From UBA946 sp031550725 (lineage in GTDB: Bacteria; Bacillota; Clostridia; Oscillospirales; Ruminococcaceae), in the NCBI GenBank assembly GCA_031550725.1, contig JAVBOH010000004.1, positions 80,258-144,257 on the forward strand: a DNA stretch of 64,000 nt, in the 5' to 3' direction. The first letter of the stretch is position 1. Every line of letters starts with the position of its first letter. A program made the translations under genes and the position numbers. The notes under the pieces were generated by a model, which had not been told where the DNA came from, searched no databases, and was given only the letters and a program-made list of their open reading frames with translations. Of this stretch, positions 17,181 to 25,802 are shown piece by piece.

Positions 17181-18062
17181 TTATTCCCCCTTGCCTGATT
17201 TATCAGCACACCCAACTTTTTTGGCAGATGCATAAAACAGCATTATATCCTCAAGCGTAGGCTTTTCAACTGTAAGTTTACCATACTTTTCAAAGCCGCT
17301 CTTAATTAGCACCTCACAATAATAATTATATTGCTTTGTAAAAACAATATCTTCATTATCAATAAAAGCCAAATCACCCTCACTGCATTTAATAAGTCTG
17401 TGGCTTTCAAGAAGGTTATCCTTGCTGTCTGTTAAAAACACCTCGCCGCCGTCAATAAATGTTAAGTAATCAGCAACTTTTTCAAGGTCACTTAAGATAT
17501 GTGAAGATAGCAAAATACTGTTTTCTTCATCCTGCACATACTCCATAAAGCAGTCGAGAATTTCATTTCGCACAATAGGGTCAAGACCGCTTGTTGGCTC
17601 ATCTAACAAGAGTAGCTTTGCATTATGTGAAAGTGCAATCGCTATTGATAATTTCATTCGCATACCACGAGAAAAATCCTTGACCTTCTTCTTTAAAGGC
17701 AGTGAAAAACGCTCCATATACTTAAAGAAAAGCTCCTCGTTCCATGTTTTATATACACCATTCATAATCTTGTTAATCTGCTTAATGTTAAGTGTATCAT
17801 GAAAGCATAAGTCATCAAAAACAACACCAAGCTGCTCTTTAACTGCAACTTCATCCGCCAAATTATCAAGTCCGTTTATTTTTATCTCGCCGCTTTTTCT
17901 GTTTGTGATATTAAGTATAGTCTTTATTGTAGTGGTTTTTCCTGCGCCATTTTGTCCGATAAACCCCATTATTGTGCCCTTTGGCAGTGAAAATGACACA
18001 TCCTTTAAACTAAAATCCGCATAATTTTTACATAGGTTTTTTACCTCAAGAATATTTTCCAT
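17181..18062 (-). CDS. ABC transporter ATP-binding protein
   Basis: 293 residues from ATG 18062 (MENILEVKNLCKNY). Seen: Walker A GQNGAGKTTTIK near residue 36, Q-loop region QLGVVFDDL, signature FSRGMRMKLSIA near residue 134, Walker B LLLLDEPTSGLDP near residue 152, and the H-loop LLSSH. The signature LSGGQ is degenerate (FSRGM), normal for this YtrB/BcrA-like group. GAAAGG lies 12 nt before the ATG, longer than usual. Middle of the gntR-ATPase-permease-permease operon. Confidence 0.93.
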   Translation of the reverse strand: MENILEVKNLCKNYADFSLKDVSFSLPKGTIMGFIGQNGAGKTTTIKTILNITNRKSGEIKINGLDNLADEVAVKEQLGVVFDDLCFHDTLNIKQINKIMNGVYKTWNEELFFKYMERFSLPLKKKVKDFSRGMRMKLSIAIALSHNAKLLLLDEPTSGLDPIVRNEILDCFMEYVQDEENSILLSSHILSDLEKVADYLTFIDGGEVFLTDSKDNLLESHRLIKCSEGDLAFIDNEDIVFTKQYNYYCEVLIKSGFEKYGKLTVEKPTLEDIMLFYASAKKVGCADKSGKGE

Positions 18063-18108
18063 GTTAATGTCCAACCTTTCCTATTTGAATGTTTGTAGAT
18101 TAGTTATC

Positions 18109-18132
18109 GGACACGATGTATCGTGTCCCTAC
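18109..18132. repeat. Dispersed palindromic repeat, copy 2
   Basis: GGACACGAT-GT-ATCGTGTCC followed by CTAC. It lies in the short gap between gntR and the ATPase gene. It is a 9-bp perfect palindrome and the tail matches the other copies. Confidence 0.55.
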
Positions 18133-18500
18133 TCCTCCATTAATACTCGTAAAATTTTACATAAATCTTCATAAGATACCTTTGATTGAATAGCTTTTTC
18201 TGCTGCCATACTAAGATGATTTTCAATCTCCTTGAGATTTTCTTCACGAATAAGCTCAAGATTTTGCCCTTTGACATAACAACCCTTGCCAATTCGTGTT
18301 TCGATAAACCCATCACGTTCCAAATCTTCGTATGCACGCTTTGTGGTGATAACGCTTATCCTCAAATCGTTCGCCAAAAGCCTTATAGACGGCAACGCCT
18401 CACCCTCTTTCAGCTCACCAGTCATAATAGCAGATTTTATATGCGCTGTTATCTGCTCATAAATAGGGCGTTTATCGCTGTTGCTTATTATTATATTCAT
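18129..18500 (-). CDS. GntR/YtrA-family transcriptional regulator
   Basis: 123 residues from ATG 18500. A winged helix-turn-helix of the GntR type: RPIYEQITAHIKSAIMTGELKEGEALPSIR at about residues 10-40, then VITTKRAYEDLERDGFIETRIGKGCYV. The C-terminal part is only about 45 residues, as in the YtrA subfamily, which lacks a large ligand domain and controls ABC transporter operons. Upstream is a promoter overlapped by a long palindrome, so autoregulation is expected. GGAGG lies about 12 nt before the ATG. Confidence 0.92.
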   Translation of the reverse strand: MNIIISNSDKRPIYEQITAHIKSAIMTGELKEGEALPSIRLLANDLRISVITTKRAYEDLERDGFIETRIGKGCYVKGQNLELIREENLKEIENHLSMAAEKAIQSKVSYEDLCKILRVLMEE

Positions 18501-18531
18501 TTGTATTCCAGTCCTCCAATTAAACACGATA

Positions 18532-18562
18532 TATACTGTGTATATTCATTATACACAGTATA
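18532..18562. promoter_or_regulatory. GntR operator palindrome
   Basis: TATACTGTGTATA (18532-18544), 5-nt spacer TTCAT, TATACACAGTATA (18550-18562): a perfect 13-bp inverted repeat. It covers the -10 hexamer and part of the spacer of the gntR promoter, so a bound dimer would block RNA polymerase. Confidence 0.85.
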
Positions 18563-18576
18563 CCCACTATTGTCAA
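18548..18576 (-). promoter_or_regulatory. Promoter of the gntR-ABC operon
   Basis: On the minus strand TTGACA, 17 nt, TATAAT: a full consensus sigma-A promoter embedded in the operator. A promoter this strong implies the operon is normally held off by the repressor. Confidence 0.88.
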
Positions 18577-18659
18577 TAGTTTTTCAAAAATTTCATATAC
18601 AGATTTTCATTTTTATGCTATAATATATATTACTTTGATTTTATAGGAGCATTTAAGAT

Positions 18660-19073
18660 ATGATAAAAGAAATTTGTACAGACCCTATTATACTTCGTCA
18701 GAAGTCCACTCTAGCAACAAAGGACGATATGCAAACCGTCAAGGACTTGCTTGACACTGTGAATGCGAACTCCGACCGCTGTGTTGGTATGGCTGCTAAC
18801 ATGATTGGTATATATAAGCGTATACTTTGCACACTTTCTGGGAAAACTTATATTGCAATGATAAACCCTGTCATTACTGACCGTTCAAAACAGACTTATG
18901 AAATCGAAGAAGGCTGTCTTTCACTGATTGGTGAGCGCAGCACTGTTCGTCATAATGCTATTACGGTTGAATATTTTGATAAGAATTTTAAGAAGAAAAA
19001 ACAGACTTTTACAGGGCATACAGCTCAGATTATCCAGCATGAAATGGATCATTTTGAGGGTATATTAATTTAA
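18660..19073 (+). CDS. def: Peptide deformylase-like protein with a changed first motif
   Basis: 137 residues, short for Def (150-190). Def removes the formyl group from the N terminus of new proteins with an Fe2+ or Zn2+ bound by Cys and two His. Seen: motif 2 EEGCLSL near residue 83 and motif 3 QHEMDHFEG near residue 128 (both His and Glu present). Motif 1, normally GxGLAAxQ, is VGMAANMIG near residue 43, so the conserved Gln is Met. Probably a second deformylase or a divergent relative; activity cannot be judged. Divergent from gntR; RBS AGGAGC. Confidence 0.85.
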   Translation: MIKEICTDPIILRQKSTLATKDDMQTVKDLLDTVNANSDRCVGMAANMIGIYKRILCTLSGKTYIAMINPVITDRSKQTYEIEEGCLSLIGERSTVRHNAITVEYFDKNFKKKKQTFTGHTAQIIQHEMDHFEGILI

Positions 19074-19091
19074 TCGGAGGGATAGTTTTAT

Positions 19092-19685
19092 ATGAACATT
19101 TTAGTCGTATATGCACATCCAAGCCAAAACAGCTTTACACATATGGTTAAGGAAAAATTTGTGTCGACACTTACTAACGCAGGACATAATGTTGTCGTTT
19201 CTGACCTGTATCAAATGAATTTCAACGAAACATTTACTGAAGAAGAATATAACCGTGAGGCGTTTTACAACGCCCATAGACCTGTTTCGGAGGATGTTCG
19301 TCTAGAGCAGGAAAAGGTTAATAATGCTGATGTGATCGCATTTATTTATCCTATTTTCTGGACTGAAGCTCCTGCAAAGCTTGTTGGATGGTTTCAGCGT
19401 GTATGGACATTCGGCTTTGCATATGGCGAGCCTATGTCGATGAAAACGTTTGATAAGGCATTATTTTTTGTTACTATGGGTGGTAAGCTTACTGATGAAG
19501 TGCGTCAGCATCAGGTTGAAGCTATGAAACAGGTTATGATTGGTGACAGAATTGCAAATCGTGCAAAGGAAACTGAATTTATCGTTTTCGATGAAATGAC
19601 AAGAGGTTATGGTAACGAAGGAAACAGAGAAAGTAATATAAAGCAATTTCTTGAACAGGTTGTTTATACCGCTGAAAAATTATAA
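19092..19685 (+). CDS. NAD(P)H-dependent flavodoxin-like oxidoreductase (NQO/KefF-type)
   Basis: 197 residues. Flavodoxin-like fold: MNILVVYAHPSQNSFTHMV at the N terminus (phosphate loop for FMN or FAD), FIYPIFWTEAPAKLVGWFQRV near residue 85 and FFVTMGG near residue 120, all characteristic of the Flavodoxin_2 family of quinone and nitro reductases. It lies 18 bp after the deformylase gene with RBS CGGAGGGA, so co-transcription is likely. The physiological substrate is unknown. Confidence 0.88.
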   Translation: MNILVVYAHPSQNSFTHMVKEKFVSTLTNAGHNVVVSDLYQMNFNETFTEEEYNREAFYNAHRPVSEDVRLEQEKVNNADVIAFIYPIFWTEAPAKLVGWFQRVWTFGFAYGEPMSMKTFDKALFFVTMGGKLTDEVRQHQVEAMKQVMIGDRIANRAKETEFIVFDEMTRGYGNEGNRESNIKQFLEQVVYTAEKL

Positions 19686-19761
19686 ATTATAAGTATACCG
19701 GTAAAAATTTCAATCGGTATACTTTACATATAGGTACTTATTTGAAAGGTTAAATTTACAT

Positions 19762-20898
19762 ATGAAAAAATTAATTGATGATTATAACGAACTAATAAAC
19801 AACGATGTATACAAGATAATTTTCAGCAATCCTGATAAGAAATCAGTGGAGTTTAAAAAAATTGTGATAAACAAAATCGGTGAAATTTATCAGGTTGAAA
19901 AATACACCATGACACAAGTTTTTCACGAAAATATCAAGGATGTTATTTCATTTTTCATGAGTGATATTTCACTTAATTTCAAGCAGGTAAACATATGGGA
20001 CGGTTCTGCCGAATACACGCTTAAACGCAGTGATGGCAATCTTTATATGATATCAAAGGTCGCATCTGTTAACGCTCCTGCAAAACAGGAAACACATAAT
20101 CGTGAGAAGAATTATATCCTGCCGAAAGATACAGTTATACCACCACTTGTTGACATCGGCGTTATCACAAAGGATGGCAAAATTATCACTTCGATGTATG
20201 ATAAATACAAGCAGATTAATCGTTTTCTTGAACTGCTTAACGACAGCTTTTCATCTATACCAAAGGGCGAGAAAATTCATATAATTGATTTTGGATGTGG
20301 AAAGTCATATCTAACATTTATCACTTACTATTATCTCACAGAAATTTTGGAGCTTGATGCAAATGTAACAGGACTTGATTTAAAGGAAAAGGTTATTGAT
20401 GATTGCAATAAAATTGCGCAGAAATATGGTTATACAGGACTGCATTTCGAAGTTGGTGACATTGCAAAATACTCTCCTCCTGCAAAAACCGATGCAGTAA
20501 TTACACTTCATGCGTGTGACACTGCAACCGATTATGCGTTGTTTAATGCGGTGTCATGGGGTGCAAAATATATATTTTCAGTACCATGCTGTCAACATGA
20601 AATCAACAATACTGCAAAGTCTGATAACCTTTCAATACTGATGAAATATGGCATTGTCAAGGAGCGTATTTCTGCTTTAATGACTGATGCTGTACGTGGA
20701 AATATGCTAACTTACATGGGATATTCCGTACAGCTTTTAGAGTTCGTTGATATGTCACATACGCCGAAAAATATTATGATACGTGCTGTTAAATCGAATA
20801 TTTCACCAAAAGTACGCAAGTCGGCACTTAATGAAGTTATCTCATTGAACAATGAGTTTGGAATAAATCCAACATTATATAAACTATTTACAGAATAA
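19762..20898 (+). CDS. SAM-dependent methyltransferase (Methyltransf_32-like)
   Basis: 378 residues. A central Rossmann methyltransferase domain has motif I IIDFGCGKSYLTF near residue 174, GLDLKEKVIDDCN (acidic residue binding SAM ribose) and ITLHACDTATDYAL followed by FSVPCCQHEIN. The HACDTATD plus PCCQH pair is typical of the Methyltransf_32 family, often annotated as methyltransferase of unknown RNA or protein target. An N-terminal region of about 150 residues precedes it. RBS GAAAGG. Confidence 0.85.
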   Translation: MKKLIDDYNELINNDVYKIIFSNPDKKSVEFKKIVINKIGEIYQVEKYTMTQVFHENIKDVISFFMSDISLNFKQVNIWDGSAEYTLKRSDGNLYMISKVASVNAPAKQETHNREKNYILPKDTVIPPLVDIGVITKDGKIITSMYDKYKQINRFLELLNDSFSSIPKGEKIHIIDFGCGKSYLTFITYYYLTEILELDANVTGLDLKEKVIDDCNKIAQKYGYTGLHFEVGDIAKYSPPAKTDAVITLHACDTATDYALFNAVSWGAKYIFSVPCCQHEINNTAKSDNLSILMKYGIVKERISALMTDAVRGNMLTYMGYSVQLLEFVDMSHTPKNIMIRAVKSNISPKVRKSALNEVISLNNEFGINPTLYKLFTE

Positions 20899-20940
20899 AA
20901 TAACGGTTCTCGAATTAAAAACGAGAACCGTTATTTTTTG
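20899..20940 (+). terminator. Intrinsic terminator after the methyltransferase gene
   Basis: AATAACGGTTCTCG-aattaaaa-CGAGAACCGTTATT followed by TTTTGG. It is nearly symmetric and may also end the minus-strand oppA-like transcript. Confidence 0.9.
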
Positions 20941-20967
20941 GTGATATATTCAAATAAAATCTAACAA

Positions 20968-22593
20968 TCAATACATTTTGGCATCCCTAAAAACAATCTG
21001 CCTTGTGAACGGATAGTAAATCAAATCATCGGCATCTTTACTATAAACAAAATATTCATTACCATAAAAAAGCGGAACAAATGCCATATCATTAATTACA
21101 AGACTTTCCATATCCTCAATTAAATCGGCGGCATCACTAAGCTTTTTGCAAGTATTTAGCTGTGTATATTTACCCTCAAGCGTTGGATTTATATAGCCAT
21201 TAAAATTTTTCTTCGAACCATTTTTAAAATAATTTATAAACTCAGAGGGCTCGTTATAATCGGCATTAAGCTCAACCAAAGCAATTTCATAGTTTCCCTC
21301 TGCAAGCTTTGACTTGTATTCTTTCTCCGAAACAACTTCAATACCACAGAAAAAATCAAGATTTGTCTGCCATTGCTCAGTTAAATCACTGATCACATTT
21401 TTACTGCTAAAGCTGTCCGGAACGGTTATTTTTATTCCGTCAATCGTTACTAAATCCCTACTGGCAAGCTCTTTTTTCCATGCACTTACTGCTTTATCAA
21501 GATTATAAACAGATAACGCTGTGTCAGCAGAAATATTTCTGAAATGCTTTCCGCAAATCGAAACTGACGGCGGCACTATTCCATATGCAATGCTTAAATC
21601 TTCAGTTAAATTAACCTTTAATTGCTCACGGTCAACTGATGCCGCAAGAGCATATCTTAATTCTGCCGAGTTGATATTTTCAGATTTCGGATTAAAAACA
21701 AGACCATATGTATTTGACTGATATGTCTGATATTTATTATTCTCAATCAGCTTTTTATTGTAGCTAGAAGTTACCACACAGTCGGTTTTGTCAGCGTTAT
21801 AGCTGTCAATATCACCGCTGCTGTCCCCTGTTATAAAAAAATTCACGCTGTATGGATAGACCATATTCTGTTCATGATTAAGAGTATTTCGCCTTAAAAT
21901 TATGTAATTATTATCCCAGTATGGATCGAAATTCCATTCCTTAATATAAAATGCACTGTTTGAAATTGACGTTTCAGCAGACAAGCCATATCTGCCCTTT
22001 GTACTTACAAAAAACTCTTTATTACATGGCATTGCGGCGGTATGCGTTAGCATTTCAAGGAAGTTGTAATAAGGGTATTCTAGCTCAATTTCGAGTGTAA
22101 GCTCATCCTTTGCTTTAATTCCAAGTATACTAATATCAGCAGCACCATTTTTAATTGCATTTGCATTTTTTATGCAGGTAAATTCCTTTGAATATGGGGA
22201 TGTTGAATTTTTTGAAAGTATTCTTTCAAAGGCATAAACAAAATCATCAGCAGTTAGTTTGGCTGTGAAATCACCCAAACCCTCCCAGAAAATATTATCC
22301 TTAAGCTTGAATGTATATGTTAGTCCATTATCGGACAGTGAATAGCTTTCACAAGCTGCATTTTCAATTGTGCCGTCAGGTGTCATTCGAACAAGTCCGT
22401 CATATGTATTCATGATAATCATTTTTGACGCTTCATCCGATGCCATCTGCGGATCAAGATTTTGCGGATTGCTCTCTATATTCGTGCGGAAAATATATCC
22501 TGAACCATCATCCTTGCTGCATGACGAAAATAATGTCGTCATAATAAGAATGACAAGAATAAACGCTATATTTTTTATATGTAATTTCTTCAA
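20968..22593 (-). CDS. Peptide-type ABC transporter substrate-binding lipoprotein (SBP_bac_5)
   Basis: 541 residues, normal for OppA/DppA. Signal sequence with lipobox LFSSC (Cys about residue 26), so a lipoprotein on the outer membrane face. Seen: the family opening NPQNLDPQMASDEAS..I..NTYDGLVR at about residues 40-70 and NGLTYTFKLKDNIFWEG. No permease or ATPase genes adjoin it, so it is either an orphan receptor for a distant transporter or part of a sensory system. The ligand is probably peptide but not determinable. Confidence 0.9.
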   Translation of the reverse strand: MKKLHIKNIAFILVILIMTTLFSSCSKDDGSGYIFRTNIESNPQNLDPQMASDEASKMIIMNTYDGLVRMTPDGTIENAACESYSLSDNGLTYTFKLKDNIFWEGLGDFTAKLTADDFVYAFERILSKNSTSPYSKEFTCIKNANAIKNGAADISILGIKAKDELTLEIELEYPYYNFLEMLTHTAAMPCNKEFFVSTKGRYGLSAETSISNSAFYIKEWNFDPYWDNNYIILRRNTLNHEQNMVYPYSVNFFITGDSSGDIDSYNADKTDCVVTSSYNKKLIENNKYQTYQSNTYGLVFNPKSENINSAELRYALAASVDREQLKVNLTEDLSIAYGIVPPSVSICGKHFRNISADTALSVYNLDKAVSAWKKELASRDLVTIDGIKITVPDSFSSKNVISDLTEQWQTNLDFFCGIEVVSEKEYKSKLAEGNYEIALVELNADYNEPSEFINYFKNGSKKNFNGYINPTLEGKYTQLNTCKKLSDAADLIEDMESLVINDMAFVPLFYGNEYFVYSKDADDLIYYPFTRQIVFRDAKMY

Positions 22594-22659
22594 TTGCAGT
22601 TTCCTTTCAATTATTTTGTGTACACTATTAATATAACATTATTCCACACAATATGCAAG

Positions 22660-23172
22660 TTACAATATGGTTTCAATTGGTGTATTTTCGGTTACAGATT
22701 TTTTCACATCTATAATACGCTGGTTTGAACTCCCTTTAAACTTAAGCTCATAGCTTTTTTTATCCTGCTCAAATTTACCATCAATAAGATAATCGGTAAT
22801 GCTTAAAAGTTTTGTATACCCGTTTTCATCGGTTGCATTTTCCATTAAATACTCGTATGTATATCCTGTGAATGTGATAATATCCATATTTAGCTTATGT
22901 ATCGCCACACCTAGTTCATACAAAGCATTCGCCTGACAAAACGGCTCACCACCGCTGAATGTTACACCATCAAGCAGCTTATTATACTTTATTTTTTCAA
23001 GTATATCCATTATATTTTCATCATGTCCTCCACTAAAATCATGTGTATGCGGATTATGACAACCCACACATTTATGCGGACATCCTTGCGTAAAAACCGT
23101 AAAACGCAGCCCCGGTCCATCGACAATTGAGTCGTTTGCAATTCCTGCAATTCGTAATTTTATATCTGACAT
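22660..23172 (-). CDS. nrdG: Anaerobic ribonucleotide reductase activating enzyme NrdG
   Basis: 170 residues from ATG 23172; the reading can be extended upstream to a GTG but that would run through the ribosome site. Radical SAM enzyme that installs the glycyl radical on NrdD. Seen: GCPHKCVGCHNPHTH near residue 34 (C-x3-C-x2-C), VDGPGLRFTVFTQ before it, and VTFSGGEPF. It follows nrdD but a hairpin terminator intervenes, and its start is preceded by the unusual RNA element shared with nadD. Confidence 0.96.
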   Translation of the reverse strand: MSDIKLRIAGIANDSIVDGPGLRFTVFTQGCPHKCVGCHNPHTHDFSGGHDENIMDILEKIKYNKLLDGVTFSGGEPFCQANALYELGVAIHKLNMDIITFTGYTYEYLMENATDENGYTKLLSITDYLIDGKFEQDKKSYELKFKGSSNQRIIDVKKSVTENTPIETIL

Positions 23173-23267
23173 TTTATGCCCATGCCTCCTTGTCACAAAG
23201 CCCTATGAAAATTTCCAGCATGGGCTCGTGGGTTATTTTATTAGTATTTTAAATTTGTTTCAAACTT
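23173..23267 (-). promoter_or_regulatory. Conserved SD-containing pseudoknot-like leader element, copy A (nrdG)
   Basis: On the minus strand the last ~62 nt before the nrdG start match the leader of nadD (53989-54050) at 58 of 62 positions; looser similarity continues upstream to TTTGAAACAAA at 23267. CACGA (23230-23226) can pair with TTGTG (23198-23194), and GCCCATGC (23225-23218) with GCATGGGC (23185-23178). The pairs interleave, the definition of an H-type pseudoknot, and AAGGAGG lies in the loop and edge of the second stem. Upstream TTGAAA, 17 nt, TAAAAT may be a promoter. Confidence 0.65.
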
Positions 23268-23279
23268 CACCACTTTATC

Positions 23280-23322
23280 TAAAAATGGTTGTTGCAAAAA
23301 CAAATATTGCAACAACCATTAT
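23280..23322 (-). terminator. Intrinsic terminator after nrdD
   Basis: On the minus strand AATGGTTGTTGCAA pairs with TTGCAACAACCATT, followed by TTTAG. It separates nrdD from nrdG, so nrdG may have its own promoter or depend on read-through. Confidence 0.8.
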
Positions 23323-23337
23323 TTCAAAATACTATAT

Positions 23338-25662
23338 TTAACTATTTATACCATGCTTAACTCTGTCATGCTCCTCGGCACGCTTAGCATTATTAAATCT
23401 GTCAACAGTACCAACCAAATAACCTGTGATACGTCTAATTCTGTCAAACTTTCTGCCATTAGAGCCATCTTCTCTGCCGCACTTAGGACAAGTATCGCCG
23501 ATAACACCAGTGTAGCCGCAAATTGGGTCACGGTCAACAGGGTGGTTAATTGAGCCATAACCAATGCCAGATTCCTTCATGCATCTTACTACCTTTTCAA
23601 ATGCAGAAAGGTTATTCATTGGGTCACCATCAAGCTCAACATAGCTGATATGTCCTGCATTTGTAAGCTCATGATATGGTGCTTCAATCTTGATTTTATC
23701 GAAAGCATTGATGTTATAATAAACAGGGACATGGAAAGAGTTGGTATAATAATCTCTGTCTGTAACTCCCTTGATTTTACCAAATTTCTTAGCATCCATG
23801 CGGACAAATCTGCCTGAAAGTCCTTCAGCAGGAGTTGCTAGAAGTGTATAGTTCATGCCTGTGCGTTTTGTTTCTTCATCCATACGATCACGCATACGAG
23901 TAACGATTTCTATACCTAAGGCTCTTGCTTCTTCATCCTCACCATGATGATTACCTGTCAAAGCCTTTAAGCATTCAGCGATACCGATAAAGCCCATTGA
24001 AAGTGTACCATGCTTTAAAACCTCTGCAACGCTGTCATCAGGACCTAGCTTTTCGGAATCAATCCATATACCCTGTCCCATTAGGAACGGATAGTTTCTG
24101 ACGTGCTTTTGACACTGTATCTGAAATCTGTGGTTAAGCTGCTCGATAACAAGCTCCATTGTATCATCCAAAGCTTCAAAAAAAGCACCAACATTATGGT
24201 CAGCCTTTATAGCAAGCCTTGGCAGGTTAATTGATGTAAAGCTTAAGTTGCCACGACCGGAAACAATTTCACGCTCTGGATCATAAGCATTACCGATAAC
24301 ACGGGTACGGCAGCCCATGTAAGCAACTTCGGAATTATAGTCACCCTCTTTATAATACTTAAGATTGTAAGGAGCATCAATAAATGAGAAGTTAGGGAAC
24401 AATCTCTTTGCAGAAACACGACATGCAAGTTTAAATAAATCATAGTTAGGGTCCTCAGGATTATAGTTAATTCCCTCTTTAATCTTAAAGATATGAATTG
24501 GAAAAATAGGTGTTTCACCGTTTCCAAGACCAGCTTCATTAGCAAGCAGGATATTTTTTATAACCATTCTGCCTTCAATTGAAGTATCAAGACCATAGTT
24601 AATAGAGCTGAACGGTACCTGTGCGCCTGCACGGCTGTTCATTGTGTTTAGGTTATGTATCAAAGCCTCCATAGCCTGATAAGTTGCACGGTCAGTTTCT
24701 TTCATTGTATTCTTAGCTGTATAATCCTGAACACGCTTAGCTGTATCAGCATCAATATATCCGCAAAGGAGTTCATACTCAAATTCCTTATAGCCATTGT
24801 TATTATCAAGAATTGGATATAAATTTCTCTTTTCATAAATTTCATCGGCAATTGTATCAGCAATTTCCTGTCCGTCATCAATGCGAGCAATCATCTCTAA
24901 AGCTCTTGCAATGTTATAAACATACTTCTTACGGTATGTTTTCTTAACGCCGTCTGACATTGCATACTCAAAATTAGGTACACTCTGTCCGCCATGCTGG
25001 TCGTTCTGATTAGACTGAATAGCAATACAAGCCAAAGCAGAATAGCTGTATATGTCATTTGGCTCACGCAGGAAACCATGTCCTGTTGAAAAACCATCCT
25101 TAAAAAGTTTAACCAAATCAATCTGACAGCAAGTTGTTGTCAAAGTAAGGTAATCCAAATCATGAATATGAATATCGCCATTATTATGAGCATTTGCGTG
25201 CTTTGGGTCAAGCACATACATCTCATAGAATTGCTTTGCACCCTCTGAGCCATACTTTAGCATTGTACCCATAGCAGTGTCACCATTTATATTAGCGTTC
25301 TCACGCTTGATATCACTTTCACTTGCAGGCTTGAATGTCAAGTCCTCATACACCTTCATAAGACGAGTGTTCATCTCACGGGAACGAGTTCTGTCCGAAC
25401 GGTAAAGGATATAGGACTTAGCTGTTTTAGCATGACCCTCCTCAACCAAAACCTTTTCAACAAGGTCCTGCACCTGCTCAACAGTAGGTATAGACTTGCC
25501 GTAAATATCCTCTATCTTATTGCACACATCAGCAGCAATAGCGAGTGCTTCATCATAGTTTGTGCCACCGACTGCCTGCGCAGCCTTAAATATAGCCTGT
25601 GCAATCTTTTCAATATTAAACGGTGCAGTTCTTCCATCTCTCTTTTTAATCTGTGTAATCAT
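23338..25662 (-). CDS. nrdD: Anaerobic ribonucleoside-triphosphate reductase NrdD
   Basis: 774 residues from ATG 25662; 25674 is also in frame but abuts the ribosome site. Reduces ribonucleoside triphosphates to deoxyribonucleotides without oxygen, using a glycyl radical. Seen: N-terminal ATP-cone (KKRDGRTAPFNIEKIAQAI...), the catalytic barrel with the YTLLATPAEGLSGRF region, a zinc site CGYTGVIGDTCPKCGR, and the C-terminal RRITGYLVGT with the radical glycine. Expression is under two NrdR boxes upstream. Its activase NrdG follows. Confidence 0.97.
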   Translation of the reverse strand: MITQIKKRDGRTAPFNIEKIAQAIFKAAQAVGGTNYDEALAIAADVCNKIEDIYGKSIPTVEQVQDLVEKVLVEEGHAKTAKSYILYRSDRTRSREMNTRLMKVYEDLTFKPASESDIKRENANINGDTAMGTMLKYGSEGAKQFYEMYVLDPKHANAHNNGDIHIHDLDYLTLTTTCCQIDLVKLFKDGFSTGHGFLREPNDIYSYSALACIAIQSNQNDQHGGQSVPNFEYAMSDGVKKTYRKKYVYNIARALEMIARIDDGQEIADTIADEIYEKRNLYPILDNNNGYKEFEYELLCGYIDADTAKRVQDYTAKNTMKETDRATYQAMEALIHNLNTMNSRAGAQVPFSSINYGLDTSIEGRMVIKNILLANEAGLGNGETPIFPIHIFKIKEGINYNPEDPNYDLFKLACRVSAKRLFPNFSFIDAPYNLKYYKEGDYNSEVAYMGCRTRVIGNAYDPEREIVSGRGNLSFTSINLPRLAIKADHNVGAFFEALDDTMELVIEQLNHRFQIQCQKHVRNYPFLMGQGIWIDSEKLGPDDSVAEVLKHGTLSMGFIGIAECLKALTGNHHGEDEEARALGIEIVTRMRDRMDEETKRTGMNYTLLATPAEGLSGRFVRMDAKKFGKIKGVTDRDYYTNSFHVPVYYNINAFDKIKIEAPYHELTNAGHISYVELDGDPMNNLSAFEKVVRCMKESGIGYGSINHPVDRDPICGYTGVIGDTCPKCGREDGSNGRKFDRIRRITGYLVGTVDRFNNAKRAEEHDRVKHGINS

Positions 25663-25695
25663 CTGCTGTAACATCCTTTCAAAAGTGTCTAAAAC

Positions 25696-25730
25696 AGCAT
25701 TAATACAGCTTTAAAAGCTGTATTAATGCT
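25696..25730. promoter_or_regulatory. 35-bp near-perfect palindrome in the nrdD leader
   Basis: AGCATTAATACAGCTTT (25696-25712) and its exact inverse (25714-25730) flank a single base. It lies in the transcribed leader between the NrdR boxes and the nrdD start. It could be an mRNA-stabilising hairpin, an attenuator (a weak GTTTTAG follows on the minus strand) or another regulator's site. Confidence 0.5.
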
Positions 25731-25739
25731 TAAATTGAA

Positions 25740-25787
25740 TATCAACATCTAGGTATACACGTTTTTGTTAACCACAACATCTAGTGT
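25740..25787 (-). promoter_or_regulatory. Tandem NrdR boxes of nrdD
   Basis: Two copies of the core CAACATCTAG (minus strand CTAGATGTTG) begin at 25743 and 25775, 32 bp apart, about three helical turns. They fit the NrdR box pattern CWANATNTWG, with ACAC/GTGG flanks on the upstream one, and lie just downstream of a good promoter. Tandem boxes at this spacing are the known arrangement for the ribonucleotide-reductase repressor NrdR. Confidence 0.82.
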
Positions 25788-25802
25788 TTTACCCTGTATT
25801 AA

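Noticed and set aside
18186..18623. 145-residue plus-strand frame over gntR
   Set aside because: Antisense shadow of gntR and its operator; no family resemblance.
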